A program made the translations under genes and the position numbers. From the NCBI GenBank assembly GCA_029961685.1, contig JARWKL010000012.1, positions 19,267,227 through 19,331,226 of the forward strand: 64,000 nucleotides of DNA. The letters run 5' to 3'. This stretch comes from Aristolochia californica. Its lineage: Eukaryota; Streptophyta; Magnoliopsida; Piperales; Aristolochiaceae. Of the stretch, positions 35,809-46,793 are shown one piece after another. Under the pieces are notes generated by a model, which was not told the DNA's origin, made no database searches, and saw only the letters and a list, made by a program, of their open reading frames with translations. Positions within the stretch are counted from its first letter, which is position 1. Every line of letters starts with the position of its first letter.

Positions 35809-36807
35809 TCATACATAAAGATGCTCCAATTGAACCGATCTATCCTTCAGAGGAACATACTCCCCAAGATAGACCTCCAAATGATCCGCCAAGCAAGATT
35901 TATCCACGTTCTCGTGGTGATAAGATTTGCAGACGAAATAGATTATCGTCTGCATCACCAGTCCGATCAGTATCAACAACGAAAGAGCGAAGACGAAGAC
36001 GATTCCGAGCGCGATTCTGGGTAAAACCCCCACGGAGCGACCGTGAACGACGAACCGGGCAAACATCAAATTGACCGCCATTAAACCGAGGTTGAGCAGC
36101 AGGAAGATGGAACAGGAGATGCCCAGCTTTCCCTTGATCAAGGCCTTGCTCTTCTGCATCGCCTGGATGCCGTAAACGTCCTCCAGCACCGACACCACAC
36201 TGGCCAAATGCCACACCACGCTGATGTAAACCAACCCCACAAGGTAGCCGATTCCGATAAAGACGAGGAGCAGCGTCCCGGCTGGTCCGGTACCGGCGAG
36301 GAGGAGGGTGAGTATGATGACGATGGCGGCGAGGGTGTTGTAGCCGAGGAGGATGATGAAATTCCAGAGGAAGGTGACCATGAGCCTCTTCCAGACCTTG
36401 GGCACGACGCTCACGACCTTGGAGTAGGTGAGATCCTTGGCTGTGTAGATGCAGGCGATGGTGTAGACAATAGCGGAGGTGGAGAGGAGGGCGAAGACGA
36501 GGACGCAGAGGAGGTAGGCGGCCTTGAAGAGGAGGAAGGCGGTCCATTCGGAGGAGAGTCGATCGAGGATCTTGTCCTGGGAGGGGCTCCCCATCCGGGT
36601 GGTCTCGAGGGCCTCTTCATTGATGGCGATTTTGGTGAAGATGAGGTCGGAGATCTGGATGTGGGCGAGGAAGATGAAGGAAAGGGGGAGGATGAGGGAG
36701 AGAGTGATCTGGCTGAAGATCCGCCGACACGATAGGACAATCTTGTAAGCTTCATTGCATATGCCGAAGAAGCCCACGAACTGTAGCTCCTCTGGTTCTC
36801 TGTCCAT
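35809..36807 (-). CDS. Six-span plant membrane protein of unknown function, intronless
   Basis: 332 aa from the Met at 36,807 (MDREPEELQFVG); the frame stays open ten codons further up, but this Met matches the usual start in related plant proteins. About six hydrophobic segments are visible, roughly at residues 30-52, 98-123, 138-170, 175-205, 225-250 and 262-292. It resembles a conserved plant family of uncharacterised transmembrane proteins with a MDREPEELQF-type N-terminus; I know no firm function. The coding part is strikingly GC-rich against the AT-rich surroundings, which creates long false frames on both strands. Faces the TPR gene tail to tail. Upstream (36,808-37,460) is its probable promoter. 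Confidence 0.9.
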   Translation of the reverse strand: MDREPEELQFVGFFGICNEAYKIVLSCRRIFSQITLSLILPLSFIFLAHIQISDLIFTKIAINEEALETTRMGSPSQDKILDRLSSEWTAFLLFKAAYLLCVLVFALLSTSAIVYTIACIYTAKDLTYSKVVSVVPKVWKRLMVTFLWNFIILLGYNTLAAIVIILTLLLAGTGPAGTLLLVFIGIGYLVGLVYISVVWHLASVVSVLEDVYGIQAMQKSKALIKGKLGISCSIFLLLNLGLMAVNLMFARFVVHGRSVGVLPRIALGIVFVFALSLLILIGLVMQTIIYFVCKSYHHENVDKSCLADHLEVYLGEYVPLKDRSVQLEHLYV

Positions 36808-37468
36808 GGCTGCGAGCTCCCTGTAAGAAACAATCAAAAACCAGGGTTGGAAGGGGGGAAGACGATTCCTTGTGTGCTTAAAGAGGAGATAGAAGCCGAG
36901 TCGGTAGACTTTCGGTTGCGGAAAAGTCCTTGGTCGTTAACGAAATTACGCATATAGCCTTCCGGTAAATAAAATTAATTGGAATTTTCTGACCCTCTTT
37001 CATTTTTTTTAATACGGACTTTATTTGCCTGAAAATAAATAAATTTGGACGTAGGAGAGGAAATTCTTTTTAAAAAAAAGGATAATAATTAAGAATTGGT
37101 TTTCTAAATGGAGGGTAATAGAGTAATCTTACAATGGAAAGACTGAAATGACTTAGCAACAAGATTGAAAAATTACCGTTTAAAAAGCAGTGGCAATTCC
37201 GTAAATTGAAAAGATCAAGAGTCAGGAGCGCGTTCCAAAGTTTCCGCGAAGGTTCCATGTCAACGCTCTTGGAAGACCCAGTCAAGTCTGGCCTTCTCCG
37301 GCTTCTGAAACCACACCATAATTGTATTTAAGCCCATAATATTGTCTTTATTTGCTTTCCATGCCATTACTTGTCTTGTTTCGCTTCCTCCCTTCTTGAT
37401 GTTTACAATAATGTTTTAAGAGGCAAATATTCAATACCTCAACCTTCACATTACCAATGCCAATAATG

Positions 37469-37470
<2 letters not shown>
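36808..37470. promoter_or_regulatory. Upstream region of the minus-strand membrane-protein gene
   Basis: About 660 bp without a supported coding frame between the ATG at 36,807 and the CT microsatellite. No single box could be assigned with confidence. Confidence 0.3.

Positions 37471-37517
<47 letters not shown>
37471..37517. repeat. (TC)n microsatellite, 47 bp
   Basis: Pure TC dinucleotide run. It is followed by an AATTTAGAAGGGCA motif that also follows the longer TC run at 46,797-46,875, so the two runs share their right-hand flank. Confidence 0.95.
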
Positions 37518-37518
<1 letters not shown>

Positions 37519-37522
<4 letters not shown>

Positions 37523-37685
37523 TTTAGAAGGGCACCAAAGATGACTGATGGACAAAAATATTTTAATACGGAAGATAAGAACTTAGTAAGGAAAATTAAA
37601 GAAAAAATAAAAACTCTTCCCCTGTTACAAATGCCCTTAGAATCTGATTATATCTTATAATCCCTTGTTACAAATGCCCAAATGA
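37519..37685 (+). pseudogene. Endogenous caulimovirid fragment (RT-RNase H linker), plus strand
   Basis: Plus-strand reading from about 37,545 gives QKYFNTEDKNLV and LPLLQMPLESDY, the same piece that is on the minus strand at about 45,130-45,255. A partial repeat of CCCxTGTTACAAATGCCC (37,618 and 37,661) marks a rearranged end. It directly abuts the AT-rich end of the Harbinger transposon. Too short and broken to encode anything. Confidence 0.75.
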
Positions 37686-38565
37686 AAAAAACGGGGAAAT
37701 TAAGAGAATTAGTAACTTGTAATAGTATTTTTAATTAAAATATAATACTTAAATATTAAATTAGGTAAAATAAACATTATTAATACACGAATAACTAATT
37801 TAATGTATAACTAAAATAAATTAATATACTAATTAATTGAATTATATATTATATTAGTTAATGATTACTGTTTATTGTATATTAATATAGTAATTGTGTG
37901 AGCCAATTAACTGTGCACATGATTAATCATAAAAAACAAATAAATAATGTTAAAAAAAAAAACAAATATAATACAATTAGTTATTAATTTATTGATAATA
38001 TATCATATTCGTTAACATAAAAAAGTCATGATTAAACAGGAAAAATCTATCAAATGCTAACTTTAACACACTATATATTTTTTAGTATTATTAATTAATA
38101 ATTTTTTTGCATTAAATTTAAAATCATTGTTTTTATTAATTATAAAAATGAGTTAATTAAACCAAGTGCTTGTGTTAACAATATTTTAATTACCACTATT
38201 AAATCACTAATACAATAGAGTAAATAAAAATTAAATATGATTAATAAATAAAAAAGTATTATATGAATAATATAAGATGTATTTTTTACATTGTATTAAT
38301 TAATAATATATTTTGACAAAATTAAAAATAATTAATTAATCAAATGCATACTTTAACTATATTTTATTTGCCACCCTTAAATCTCAAGTTTAATATAGTA
38401 ATAAAATTTAAAAAAATATATTAAATAAATACATATACAACATTATTAATAAGCTAAAAGAAAGATTATTCAAATAACGAGTACATGCCTTTGATATTAA
38501 AATCATCAAGTTACAAGTTTAGTACATATAAGCGACACATGTTCAAAAGCAATAAGATACAACCA

Positions 38566-39870
38566 TCATTTATCATTCCACATGGAAGTGGCTATGGCAT
38601 CTCGAAATTGTGCGGCTCTTGTGGATTCTAATGCACGCTGCCTCCGAAAGCTTGTTACTTGGCTACCCTCATCCTCAAGACCATCGCTATTGTCGCTGTC
38701 TATATCCTCCATTGCACCTAATTGGACTGCATCACCTCCTCTACTGAGCTCACCACCCGAATCATCATCTTCATCTTCAAATAAATCATCGTAATCCTCT
38801 CCACAAATATATAATTGTGCAATATGCAACAACCAAGTACAATTTTTGTCTGAATCTTAAAAGAAAATGGAGGAGCTTCTTTCACATTTGAAATCAAGCT
38901 TTTAAAGCACCAAAAGTTCGCTCAATAGTATTCCGCAAAGATAAGTGTCTTCGGTTGAATAATTTTTTTTCATTTCTAGGAATATTATCTCCAAATTCTT
39001 GCAGATGATATTGAGTTCCTCTATATGGAGCCAAAAATCCCGGATGATTTTCATAACTAGCATCGACTAGATAATATTTACCAATAATAGAAATTATATT
39101 CCTCATAAACTAATTGAAGCTAAAATAGATAAAAAATGATTGCATAAAAATATATTATTTACCTTGAGGTACAAAGATTTTATCTCGGCGAGTCAATGCT
39201 TCCTTTAGTACATGGGAATCAGCTGTTAATCCCCCCCATCCAGCAAGTACATAAGTGAATTGCATGTCAAATGAACATGCTGCCATCGCATTTTGTGAGA
39301 GAGCCCTTTCTATTCCAGAACCTTGGTTGTTCTTCAAGTGGAATGTTCGCTTTGATATGAGTTCCATCAATAGCCCCAATACAATCCTAATTATACATTT
39401 TCAATTAATATTGACTAACTTTGTATATTAATAAAAAAATGTTTAGTTAGAGGAAGTGATGTTACCTTGAAGTACGAATAAAACATTGAACTGGTTAAAA
39501 TTTTCGAGTGTGTGCGTTCTGAAGGCCGTATGACATAATCAGAGTGCAGTTTGAGGATTGTATCCAACAACTTGTTGAAATACCTACTTATGGTCCAGTT
39601 CGATCTATCAAACATCTTTGTTGTGACACTATAAGATTGTTGTTGACCAATAGTTAGGAGAAAATATGCAAGTTATTCGTTAATTGAGATGGTCTTTGTG
39701 GCTGATAAAAACCCTCTACTAGTAAGTATTTTTCCAATTTGAGAAATACTATTTGATTCATCCTATAAACTTTCCGAAATATAACAGGTGATTTGTCTAG
39801 TGCATTTTGCAAATACAATGGACCATTAATCCCACAAGAACGTGGTACACGTAGGGATATTATCTTCCCA
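38566..39870 (-). pseudogene. PIF/Harbinger DDE transposase, all three catalytic residues present
   Basis: Transposase for cut-and-paste movement. Coding parts on the minus strand: about 39,700-39,470 (N-terminal domain, MFDRSNWTISRYFNKLL), 39,390-39,155 (AIDGTH with Asp 1, the ADSHV stretch with Asp 2, ending FVPQGK before an intron) and 39,080-38,566 (HPGFLAPYRGTQYHLQEFGD; NTIERTFGALKA with the Glu; acidic EDDDSGGE tail; ends TSMWNDK). Remaining faults: a stop right after GALKA (about 38,895) and frameshifts in the second part around 39,290-39,330. It is the least decayed copy here, but not intact. Its C-terminus is nearly the same as the remnant at 24.4-24.54 kb. Confidence 0.8.
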
Positions 39871-39984
39871 TGGCGATAAAGAAAGTTGTGAATGCAATCA
39901 TAGTTACAATCTTTTCTTCGTCTGTCATAATGTCCATGGAAATCTACAAATTCAATAGCATATCAGTCATAACCTATTTGCAAT

Positions 39985-40115
39985 ATTCAATTATAACCTA
40001 TTTGCAATCACACCTATACACAACCATATTCATCCACATTCCCACATCCTACCTTCAATCACACCTATACACAACCATATTCATCCACATTCCCACATCC
40101 TACCTTCAATCACAT
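39985..40115. repeat. Two ~65-bp direct repeats
   Basis: The block CAATCACACCTATACACAAC followed by CATATTCATCCACATTCCCA and CATCCTACCTT occurs at about 40,006 and again at about 40,057, with a third weaker copy after it (40,108). It lies between the transposase and Myb/SANT genes. Confidence 0.7.
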
Positions 40116-40305
40116 CCCTATGCAACCATATCCATTAAATTGTCCACATCCATACTCATCCACCATATTCATCCATGCAATATATTAACACAACAACATA
40201 TAAAATAATAATATTAACCATACTAATAAGTCTTGCAACGTCATAATTCAAACATCATACCTAATACATAACAATATTCCAAAAGAAGATAGTGTTTAAA
40301 ACGCG

Positions 40306-40831
40306 TTACAATTCGTTTCTTACATAATATTTAAGCCACTTGACCCGCTCTGCCACTGTCATCTCCGTAAAATACTCCTTCTTACTTGGCGTATCCAACC
40401 ATAAAGGAGCACGAAACTTCAAGTCTACAGACAGGTCCGGGAGGGAATTGACCCAATCTACCTCTTTAGGCGTGATGACATCCTTCAATGTTAGAGCGAT
40501 TTGATTCATTGCATCAATGAATCTACTAGTGTCATCACCGGACATTTCACTTCTCTTTCTATGACGACTTGAAGATGACCGATTACTTCTTTGAGATTGA
40601 TTAGTTGTTGACTCATTCCCGCTAAATAATGGCGATGGAGTATCCCTAACTATATCAACATCCTCGGGCTCATCCATCGGGACATGTTCCGACTCAAGGA
40701 TGAGTTCATCGCCCTGCTCTACAAAGGTTACACCTCCTGACCCCATGGCTATTGTGTTTCCCACCACCACAGCTAATTTGTCGTACAGGGGGCAGCCTTC
40801 ACTTCTGTACTTCTCAGTATCTCTATGCTCC
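40306..40831 (-). pseudogene. Myb/SANT-like partner protein of PIF/Harbinger, 5' part missing
   Basis: The minus-strand exon begins after an acceptor-like TTCTTGTAG at about 40,832 and reads HRDTEKYRSEGCPLYDKLA, VVVGNTIAMGSG, then a Ser/Arg-rich linker and ends WLKYYVRNEL at 40,306. It aligns with the post-intron part of the plus-strand copy (8.56 kb onward). The N-terminal Myb/SANT helices that should precede it are absent, because caulimovirid DNA starts there. The surviving frame of about 175 codons is open. Confidence 0.75.
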
Positions 40832-40959
40832 TACAAGAATAAAACATTCTTTAGAAGTCTTGGAATAGAGTTATACTAACGCAGAAAAGAAGAAAGCATC
40901 CTTTAATAGGTTTTAGGAGTTTAATTCCTTTATTCCCAATAAGGTTTATTACTTCATCT

Positions 40960-41255
40960 GTCCTGATTTTAAATTTTGTAGTGCTGGTGCAAGTATATCT
41001 TCCTAAACTTAGTTGTTACATTTGTGGAGATACAGAACACTTAGCCAACACTTGCCCAAAAAGACAAAATACAAATTCCAAAAAATCTACCCTGGTTGAT
41101 AATGTCCAATTAGATCTTATAGAAGTTGACGAATCAGGCACTGAGTCTATCTAGAGCATAGTAAGTATTAATGATTACAAAGAAGAAAGCTCCGACTCTG
41201 AAGATGATTTTATCAATGACTTAGCATGTGGATCAATAGGATGTCATCCTTCCAG
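40960..41255 (+). pseudogene. Endogenous caulimovirid coat-protein zinc-knuckle region, plus strand
   Basis: The plus strand reads LSCYICGDTEHLANTCPKRQ at about 41,003-41,065, a CX2CX4HX4C knuckle typical of caulimovirid coat proteins, followed by an acidic SerAsp/Glu-rich stretch with one in-frame stop (about 41,152). It is opposite in strand to the main viral block that follows, so the insertion is rearranged. Non-functional fragment. Confidence 0.7.
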
Positions 41256-41464
41256 ACCTTTTTAATTAGAACTAATGGATCTAAATCAACCTTGTACCCA
41301 TGAATGGAACTAGCAGACTGGCCTAGATAGTATACCTTGAGTTGTCGTTGATTACTATGTAAACTATGTTCGTTAGAATCAAAATGACACGTTAAGCTAG
41401 TTGTTCCTATATGGTTAGTTTCTGAGTGTGTAGGTATTCTAATTTTTTAAAAGTTTCCAGTATG

Positions 41465-41480
41465 CCTGGCTCTGATACTA
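41465..41480 (-). other. Putative tRNA-Met primer binding site of the caulimovirid
   Basis: The minus strand reads TAGTATCAGAGCCAGG, one mismatch from the initiator-tRNA-Met complement TGGTATCAGAGC used by plant pararetroviruses and many LTR elements. It could also come from an unrelated LTR element. Confidence 0.5.
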
Positions 41481-42716
41481 ATTTTTTGGGGGAGTCTAAT
41501 TTTAAGGAGTCTCTTATTAAGCCTAATCTAATTTTATCAACTTTATCTATTCTTACAGGAAGGTACGTGACGTTGTGACAATCCGGAATGACCCAATGCA
41601 GCGGGGTCTCTTCGAGCCAGTAGCCCTACACCCAATAGTTTCCAATCCAATATACCGATCTTTATATATATATATATATACTTAAAAACTTATAAGAGAA
41701 AGAAATAAACACACCAACAATGAATAAAGACTATGAATACTAGCCAATTTAACCACAAGAATAATATGATATACTGAGAGATCATGAAAAGTAAATAAAA
41801 ATAGGTACTGTAGAGATCAAGAAACTTAAAACACGTACTGTGGAAATCAAGAGTTGGAAAAATCCCTTATGGTACTCCCCAAATCGAGATCTGTTTGTAT
41901 TGCTCTTTCTCTGCAATTGGTAATGGACACCCAAGACATGACCCAATGTGTGCTTTCCTAGCCAGGTTGGCTTCTATTATGGGCTCCATCATAGTAAAGG
42001 TACACAAAACCCAAAACTCTCTTATGGGCAAAGAAATAGGCATAAAACCATATTACTCAGAACCGTAGAACATTAGAGGATTACACAATGCTTTTGTTTC
42101 ATGCATGGGATGGATCCAGAATTAGGGCAGAGAAGTAATCGATCAAACAGGAATGGTTTAGGTTTCCCTAAAGGGAGACCCAGAAGGAGAAGAAAGAGGA
42201 AATAAAACTAGTACTTACTTGGGACGTTGGGAAGAACATGCTTTTAGAGGAGAACTAAACAGTTAGGGATTTTCATGGAGAAGAAGCAAGAACTCGGTTT
42301 TTTCAATCCTATCTTTTTTATGCAAGGAGTACATATTTATGCCCTCTGGAAATTGATGGAACCGTCACCAGGGTGCTCATTGGGCACCATCCTCATTGAG
42401 CATGAGGAGTACATAATTAAATCCATGGGCTATACAAAACAACTGGCGAAAAACAAGTGGCGGAAAACAGGAGGGTTTATAAAAGTAGGTAGTTTACTTT
42501 ACAAGTGGGTGGTTTTGTAGAGGCATATCTTCTTGCTTTCTAACTGATATCTTCTTGCTTCGAGACTTATCTTTTTTCTTTCTGTCTTGTCCTCTTGCTT
42601 TTCTTCGTGTCTTCTACCTTCTTGTCTTCTCGTCTCTTTTTTTTTGTTGTCTTCATGTCTTTTCTTTTGGACTTTGTTATTTATGTTCTGTAGTAATCAT
42701 ATTCTAGATAGCCTCA
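41481..42716. other. No recognisable gene; (TA)n at 41,663-41,681
   Basis: Mixed DNA between viral pieces. The 81-codon plus frame at 42,275-42,520 has no domain. The start of this stretch may be viral intergenic DNA. A short TA run lies at 41,663-41,681. Confidence 0.3.
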
Positions 42717-43291
42717 TCATAAAAAAACATAGTCATCATCTTCGTCTTGGGAATAACATTGTATAGTCTGTGTCTTGTTAAATGAGGCTGAGTCTTCGTC
42801 TTCATTATTTTTTTCTTGTTCAGTCCGATACCCTTGATCTCTGATAAATTTATCAAAGAGTTCTTTCATCATGTTTCTTACTTTGTCTGGTTGTGTCATA
42901 GATATTTCTTCTAGCTGTTTTTCCGCAAATGCCCAACTGTAAACGAACTTGATGTGTCTTTATTGTCAGTCGTTTGTGACGGATTAACTGATGATTCATC
43001 TCCATCAGTGAGAGGCATTTTTGGCAAATGTCCAGCCATCAACAGACTTGATTTGCCTTTACCTTCTGCCATTTGAGAAGGGCTAGTTGATGGTTTTCCC
43101 CCATCAATGGGTGGTTGGGTACAAAAAGTACCCATGAGTTTGGCCCTGAGTATTCTTTTTTCTTCTTCCAACTGATTGATGTATTCTTTCTGGAATTCAT
43201 TCTTTTCTTTCTCTTGCCTGAGTTTACTGTTTAATTTTTCTATTGTCTTGGCAAGAGTTTCACAATGGTCACAGAAAATAATTCTTGACAT
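42717..43291 (-). CDS. Unidentified coiled-coil frame(s), possibly viral
   Basis: Two minus frames, 43,291-42,911 (126 aa) and 42,899-42,717 (60 aa), lie end to end with a frame change. The first opens with CDHCETLAKTIEKLNSKLRQ and a Glu/Lys/Leu heptad-rich helix, then a twofold internal repeat around GHLPK / GHLRK, each copy about 33 residues with SPSQ/NPSQ. The second is MTQPDKVRNMMKELFDKFI plus an acidic tail. Adjacent to viral RT, so it may be part of the pararetrovirus; I do not recognise it. Confidence 0.35.
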
Positions 43292-43569
43292 GTCTTTGGC
43301 TACAGAATAATTGACTTGGTCTTCTTTGAGAAATATGAGAGAAGGGGTAATGTAGTAATTAGTGCCAATTGTTAAAATTGTAATAGGTGTAAAAGGATTA
43401 GGAAGAAAACATCTTGGAACAAAGATTTGTTAACCATTTATGATGATAGATGGACAGACCCAAAAAAGGCTATGCTAGGCATTACTGAAATAGATATGAA
43501 CCAGAATGGAGGCATTTTTTTATTGTTCCCATGATTTCTTAATTAGTATGTCAAATTTTAAAAAATATA

Positions 43570-44290
43570 TTAAGGTAGGAATTCAGACAAAAGGATATGA
43601 AGCCTTTGTTGGAGACAATCTACTCCTATGTTATTGACTCCTAAAAACTTAATATATTCTTTGAATAATTCTACTTTTTTCTTACTTATAATAATTCTTT
43701 CTTTCATGAATTCAGCTAATACCAATTGTAAATGTCCTATGTGATCTTCAATTTTGCTGAAAACCAAGATATCATCTATTTATACTAAAACGAATGTATC
43801 ATATTTTTTAAAAATATTATCCATTTTTCTTTGAAAATTTGTAGGAGCATTTTTTAGCCCAAAAGGCATGACTAGCCATTCATAATGTCCATCTGGACAT
43901 GTGAAGGTAATCCATTCTACACTATCTGGGTGCATTTTTACTTGCCAGAAACCAGATTTGAAATCAAATTTGCTAAATATTTTCTTATCTTGTATTCTAT
44001 TAATCAATTGATTTTTATGAGGAATATTGTAACTATCTGAAACTGTATTATCATTTAACCTTTTGTAATTTATGATCATTCTAGATTTTCCCCTTAATTC
44101 TTTACTATGTTTTCGAACAATGAAGGTTGCTGATCTATGCGGACTAATTGATTTTCTAAATATTCCTAGGTTTAAGAGTTCAGCAATATGGGTCTTAAAA
44201 TCTTCTCTCTCTGTATTAGTGGCTTCAATATTTGCTATTCGGACAATATAATTTGGTTTTAGTAATTCTAGTCTACATTGGATGTGGTTA
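43570..44290 (-). pseudogene. Endogenous caulimovirid reverse transcriptase (broken)
   Basis: Minus strand, reading from about 44,280: an RT entry region, then INYKRLNDNTV, FSKFDFKSGFWQVKM and YEWLVMPFGLKNAPTNFQRK, which is the caulimovirid and not the Gypsy flavour of RT. The codon before the catalytic IDDI at about 43,778 is a stop, and the reading continues after it (ILVFSKIEDHIGHLQLVL). The protease expected upstream is not clearly readable. The part that should follow RT lies instead at 45.1-45.4 kb, so the genome is shuffled. Confidence 0.85.
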
Positions 44291-44773
44291 TTATCCCAAT
44301 TTTTAAAGGATTATCTCCAAAATATTCAAGTTGATTTAGTTTATCTATAATTTGTTGAAGATGGTATTTATCTTTATGATTAATATTAACAATTTCTAAA
44401 TATAATTTTTCTGTATCTAAAAACGAAGTTTTGATCAGTGGTTTTGATATCCAATCAGTGAACCATTCTAGGGATTCATGGTCAAAATCATTATCTATAT
44501 TGTTTGAATGTTGGGTAAGTTTCTCTTCTATATCACTATCTAAATCTATGGGTTAATAACAGAGTAATTTATTATCAAGTTTCATAACACCATGCGAAGG
44601 AGGAAATCCATGTGATTTGTGTCTTTTTATAGGTAAAGAGGAAGGCGATAAAGAAGGAACAGCTGGCTTATCTGGGTTAGAACAACTTCCTATAGTAATA
44701 CATTGACAATTGTCATCTTCTATAGGTTCACCATGCTCATGGCAAACTCTGAGACAATAGAAGGTGTGGTAGT

Positions 44774-44889
44774 GTTCTGGAAGGGAATAAAATTGGAATT
44801 TTTGGAAAAGAAAAGATAATCCCGGGAGATAGTCAGAGAGCCATTATCTTTTCTTTTCCACAAATTCCAATTTTATTTCCGTCTAGAAC
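44774..44889. repeat. Foldback MITE-like hairpin, 47-nt arms
   Basis: Arms 44,774-44,820 and 44,843-44,889 are inverted copies with about five mismatches; the core GGAATTTxTGGAAAAGAAAA stem is nearly perfect. The 22-nt loop begins CCCGGG. The ends GTTCT...AGAAC suggest a tiny foldback element inserted in viral DNA, though a target duplication is not obvious. Its transcript would form one long hairpin. Confidence 0.8.
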
Positions 44890-45119
44890 ATTAACCCAGA
44901 CTTAGGCACAAAATTATTTAGAAAATTGGCAGGTGCTTTAGGAAAATAAATCTCAGAAAAATGGCTAGAAACAAAGTCCCTATGCTATATTTTCTATTGG
45001 CCAATGAACAAAATTTATTATGACAATTCTCCAAGAAAAATGTACAGATATTCAGATACAAAGACAACTTAAAGGAGACGAATACGGTTTCTGCAAACAA
45101 AAATTGTATTTTGGCATTA

Positions 45120-45405
45120 TCAATATAAGTGTCATAGGGATTATAATATAATCAGATTCTAAGGGCATTTGTAACAAGGGAAGAGTTTTTACTTTTTCTT
45201 TAATTTTCTTTACTAATTTCTTATCTTCCGTATTAAAATATTTTTGTTCATTAGGAGAAGTTTTAGAGTACAAAGGTCCTATTAATTTTCCTAAGTCCTT
45301 AATGAATGGTCTTGCATAATTTAATAGTCCTAAGAATTTTTTTAATTGTTTTGTCTCTGATAAATCATCTGGCATTTCTAGAATTTTCTTCGAAATATGT
45401 TAATC
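45120..45405 (-). pseudogene. Endogenous caulimovirid RT thumb/linker fragment
   Basis: Reads PDDLSETKQLKKFLGLLNYA, RPFIKDLGKLIGPLY, then QKYFNTEDKKL and LPLLQMPLESDYIIIP. This is the segment between RT and RNase H. It follows the movement-protein-like frame with a direct switch of frame at about 45,400-45,420, indicating an internal deletion or recombination junction. Its own downstream partner, RNase H, is at 46.4-46.8 kb on the wrong side. Confidence 0.8.
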
Positions 45406-45720
45406 TGAGGTGGATTAATTTGTAAGTTTTCTTAATTTCTTTAAATGCTTGTTTTGCTATTAAATTTATATTTACTGTATTCTTATCAGTACAACTAATT
45501 TGTATTTCTCTATAGTGTCTAAATAAGCCAGCATTTAATGAAAAATTTCTTGTTTTATATAGTTGTATGGGATTAAGAAGATTAAGTTGATTATTACTAA
45601 ATAAAGAAATATCATGTTCTATGTTAATGATTTCATCTAATTGAAAATCTCTATGGTCTATACTATTTCTTCCCATAATTCTATCAAACATAGTTCTAGA
45701 TCTAGATTATTCTCCTATTT
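45400..45720 (-). pseudogene. Endogenous caulimovirid probable movement-protein region
   Basis: Minus frame reading IMGRNSIDHRDFQLDEI, ISLFSNNQLNLLNPIQLYK and AKQAFKEIKKTYKLIHLR. Position directly after the viroplasmin-like segment, and before coat and polymerase in a normal genome, suggests the N-terminal part of the viral movement protein; homology by eye is moderate. A stop at about 45,705 separates it from the preceding segment. Confidence 0.55.
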
Positions 45721-45825
45721 CTGAGATGGTTCTACTACTTCCTGGTAGAAGAGCCATTTTTGTTTTGATTTCTCTGTTTTTGGTTTGATTTTAATACATT
45801 TTAATTTTTGTTTAATGTTATCTAT

Positions 45826-46105
45826 TTATTTGTCTAGATTTTGTTGGTTACCTTTACTTTTCTTAAGATATTCTATGTTCTCAAATAATTGTTCTAGTTT
45901 TATAGATCTTTGTTTTCCTTCTTCTGTTAATTTGATTAATGTTTGTTCTATTCCAGATATCAATTTGGCAGCTTCTAGTGCTTCTTGGAGATTATTAAAG
46001 CCTTTGTAGATTGGATGAGGGAAATTCTGGATATTGTTTGCCACTTTTGTCTAAGTGTGAAAGATCCCAGGAGTTTTACCTTTGAAAACAACATACAAAT
46101 TGAAG
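45826..46105 (-). pseudogene. Endogenous caulimovirid viroplasmin-like domain
   Basis: Reads YVVFKGKTPGIFHT, one in-frame stop (about 46,052), then NNIQNFPHPIYKGFNNLQEA, the VVFKG...G(I/V)...F...YKGF...EA pattern of the viroplasmin / RNase H1 N-terminal fold used by caulimovirids. A coiled coil follows (KLTEEGKQRSIKLEQLFENI). Broken by the stop. Confidence 0.75.
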
Positions 46106-46369
46106 CTTTTTCTTTTCTCGGTAAAGAATTCTGACAAACTGTTTAGGCTAGCAAGAAAATATTTCTAGTCTTTTGGAGTTCTCTGATAAGAGAGCCATAA
46201 ATTGTCTAAAAGAAATTGTTCTTCTCTGGAAACACTAATATGAGACAAAGTTTTGAAAATAATATTGGATCTGGGAATACTACTAATCTTTGATTACCGA
46301 AAGAAAGAAATTCTTGACCATATTGATTAAATCTGGAGGATGAGCTTTCTGAACTTGAAGGTTTAGTTG

Positions 46370-46793
46370 AAGGTCGCGGATACATCCATTACGTTACGAG
46401 TGAAGAATACAAAAAATCTTCGACTTAGAGTGTCAGCTAAAGTATTATTTTTACCTTTAATATGTTCAAATTCTATTTTATATCCATTCCCTGTAACAAT
46501 ATCTACTAAATTTAACCATCTTCTTTGACTTATTTTATTTTCTTTACTTCTTTGAAAATATTTGACTATAACTTCACAGTTTGTTCTTAAGGTAAATTCT
46601 GGTTTATTAATAGTATATAACCTGAAGGATTCTAATGAATATATTATGGCTAAAATTTCTGCATCTATGCTACTCATATTTCTTTTTTCTTTAATCCTTC
46701 CACTAGCATAACTACATAGTTTGTCTTCATCTTTGGTGTTGTATTTATTTGGTTGGGTGATAAGTACTCCTCCACAACCAGAATTACTTCCAT

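Larger units (their letters stand above)
37690..40850 (-). mobile_element. PIF/Harbinger transposon, minus strand, ends truncated
   Basis: Contains the Myb/SANT gene (40.83-40.31 kb) and DDE transposase gene (39.87-38.57 kb) in the same relative order as the plus-strand copy at 8.1-10.6 kb. The AT-rich tail 37.69-38.56 kb matches the subterminal parts of the TIR elements at 2.3-3.8 and 21.8-25.1 kb, making it the likely master family for them. The terminal TIRs themselves are missing on both sides, where caulimovirid pieces begin. The 39,985-40,140 part has two identical ~60-bp direct repeats. Confidence 0.8.

Noticed and set aside
35900..36748. Long overlapping frames on both strands (up to 215 aa) across the membrane-protein gene
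   Set aside because: They are shadows of the GC-rich 332-aa gene; composition is low-complexity (Glu/Asp/Gly or Arg/His/Pro-rich) and no domain is seen.
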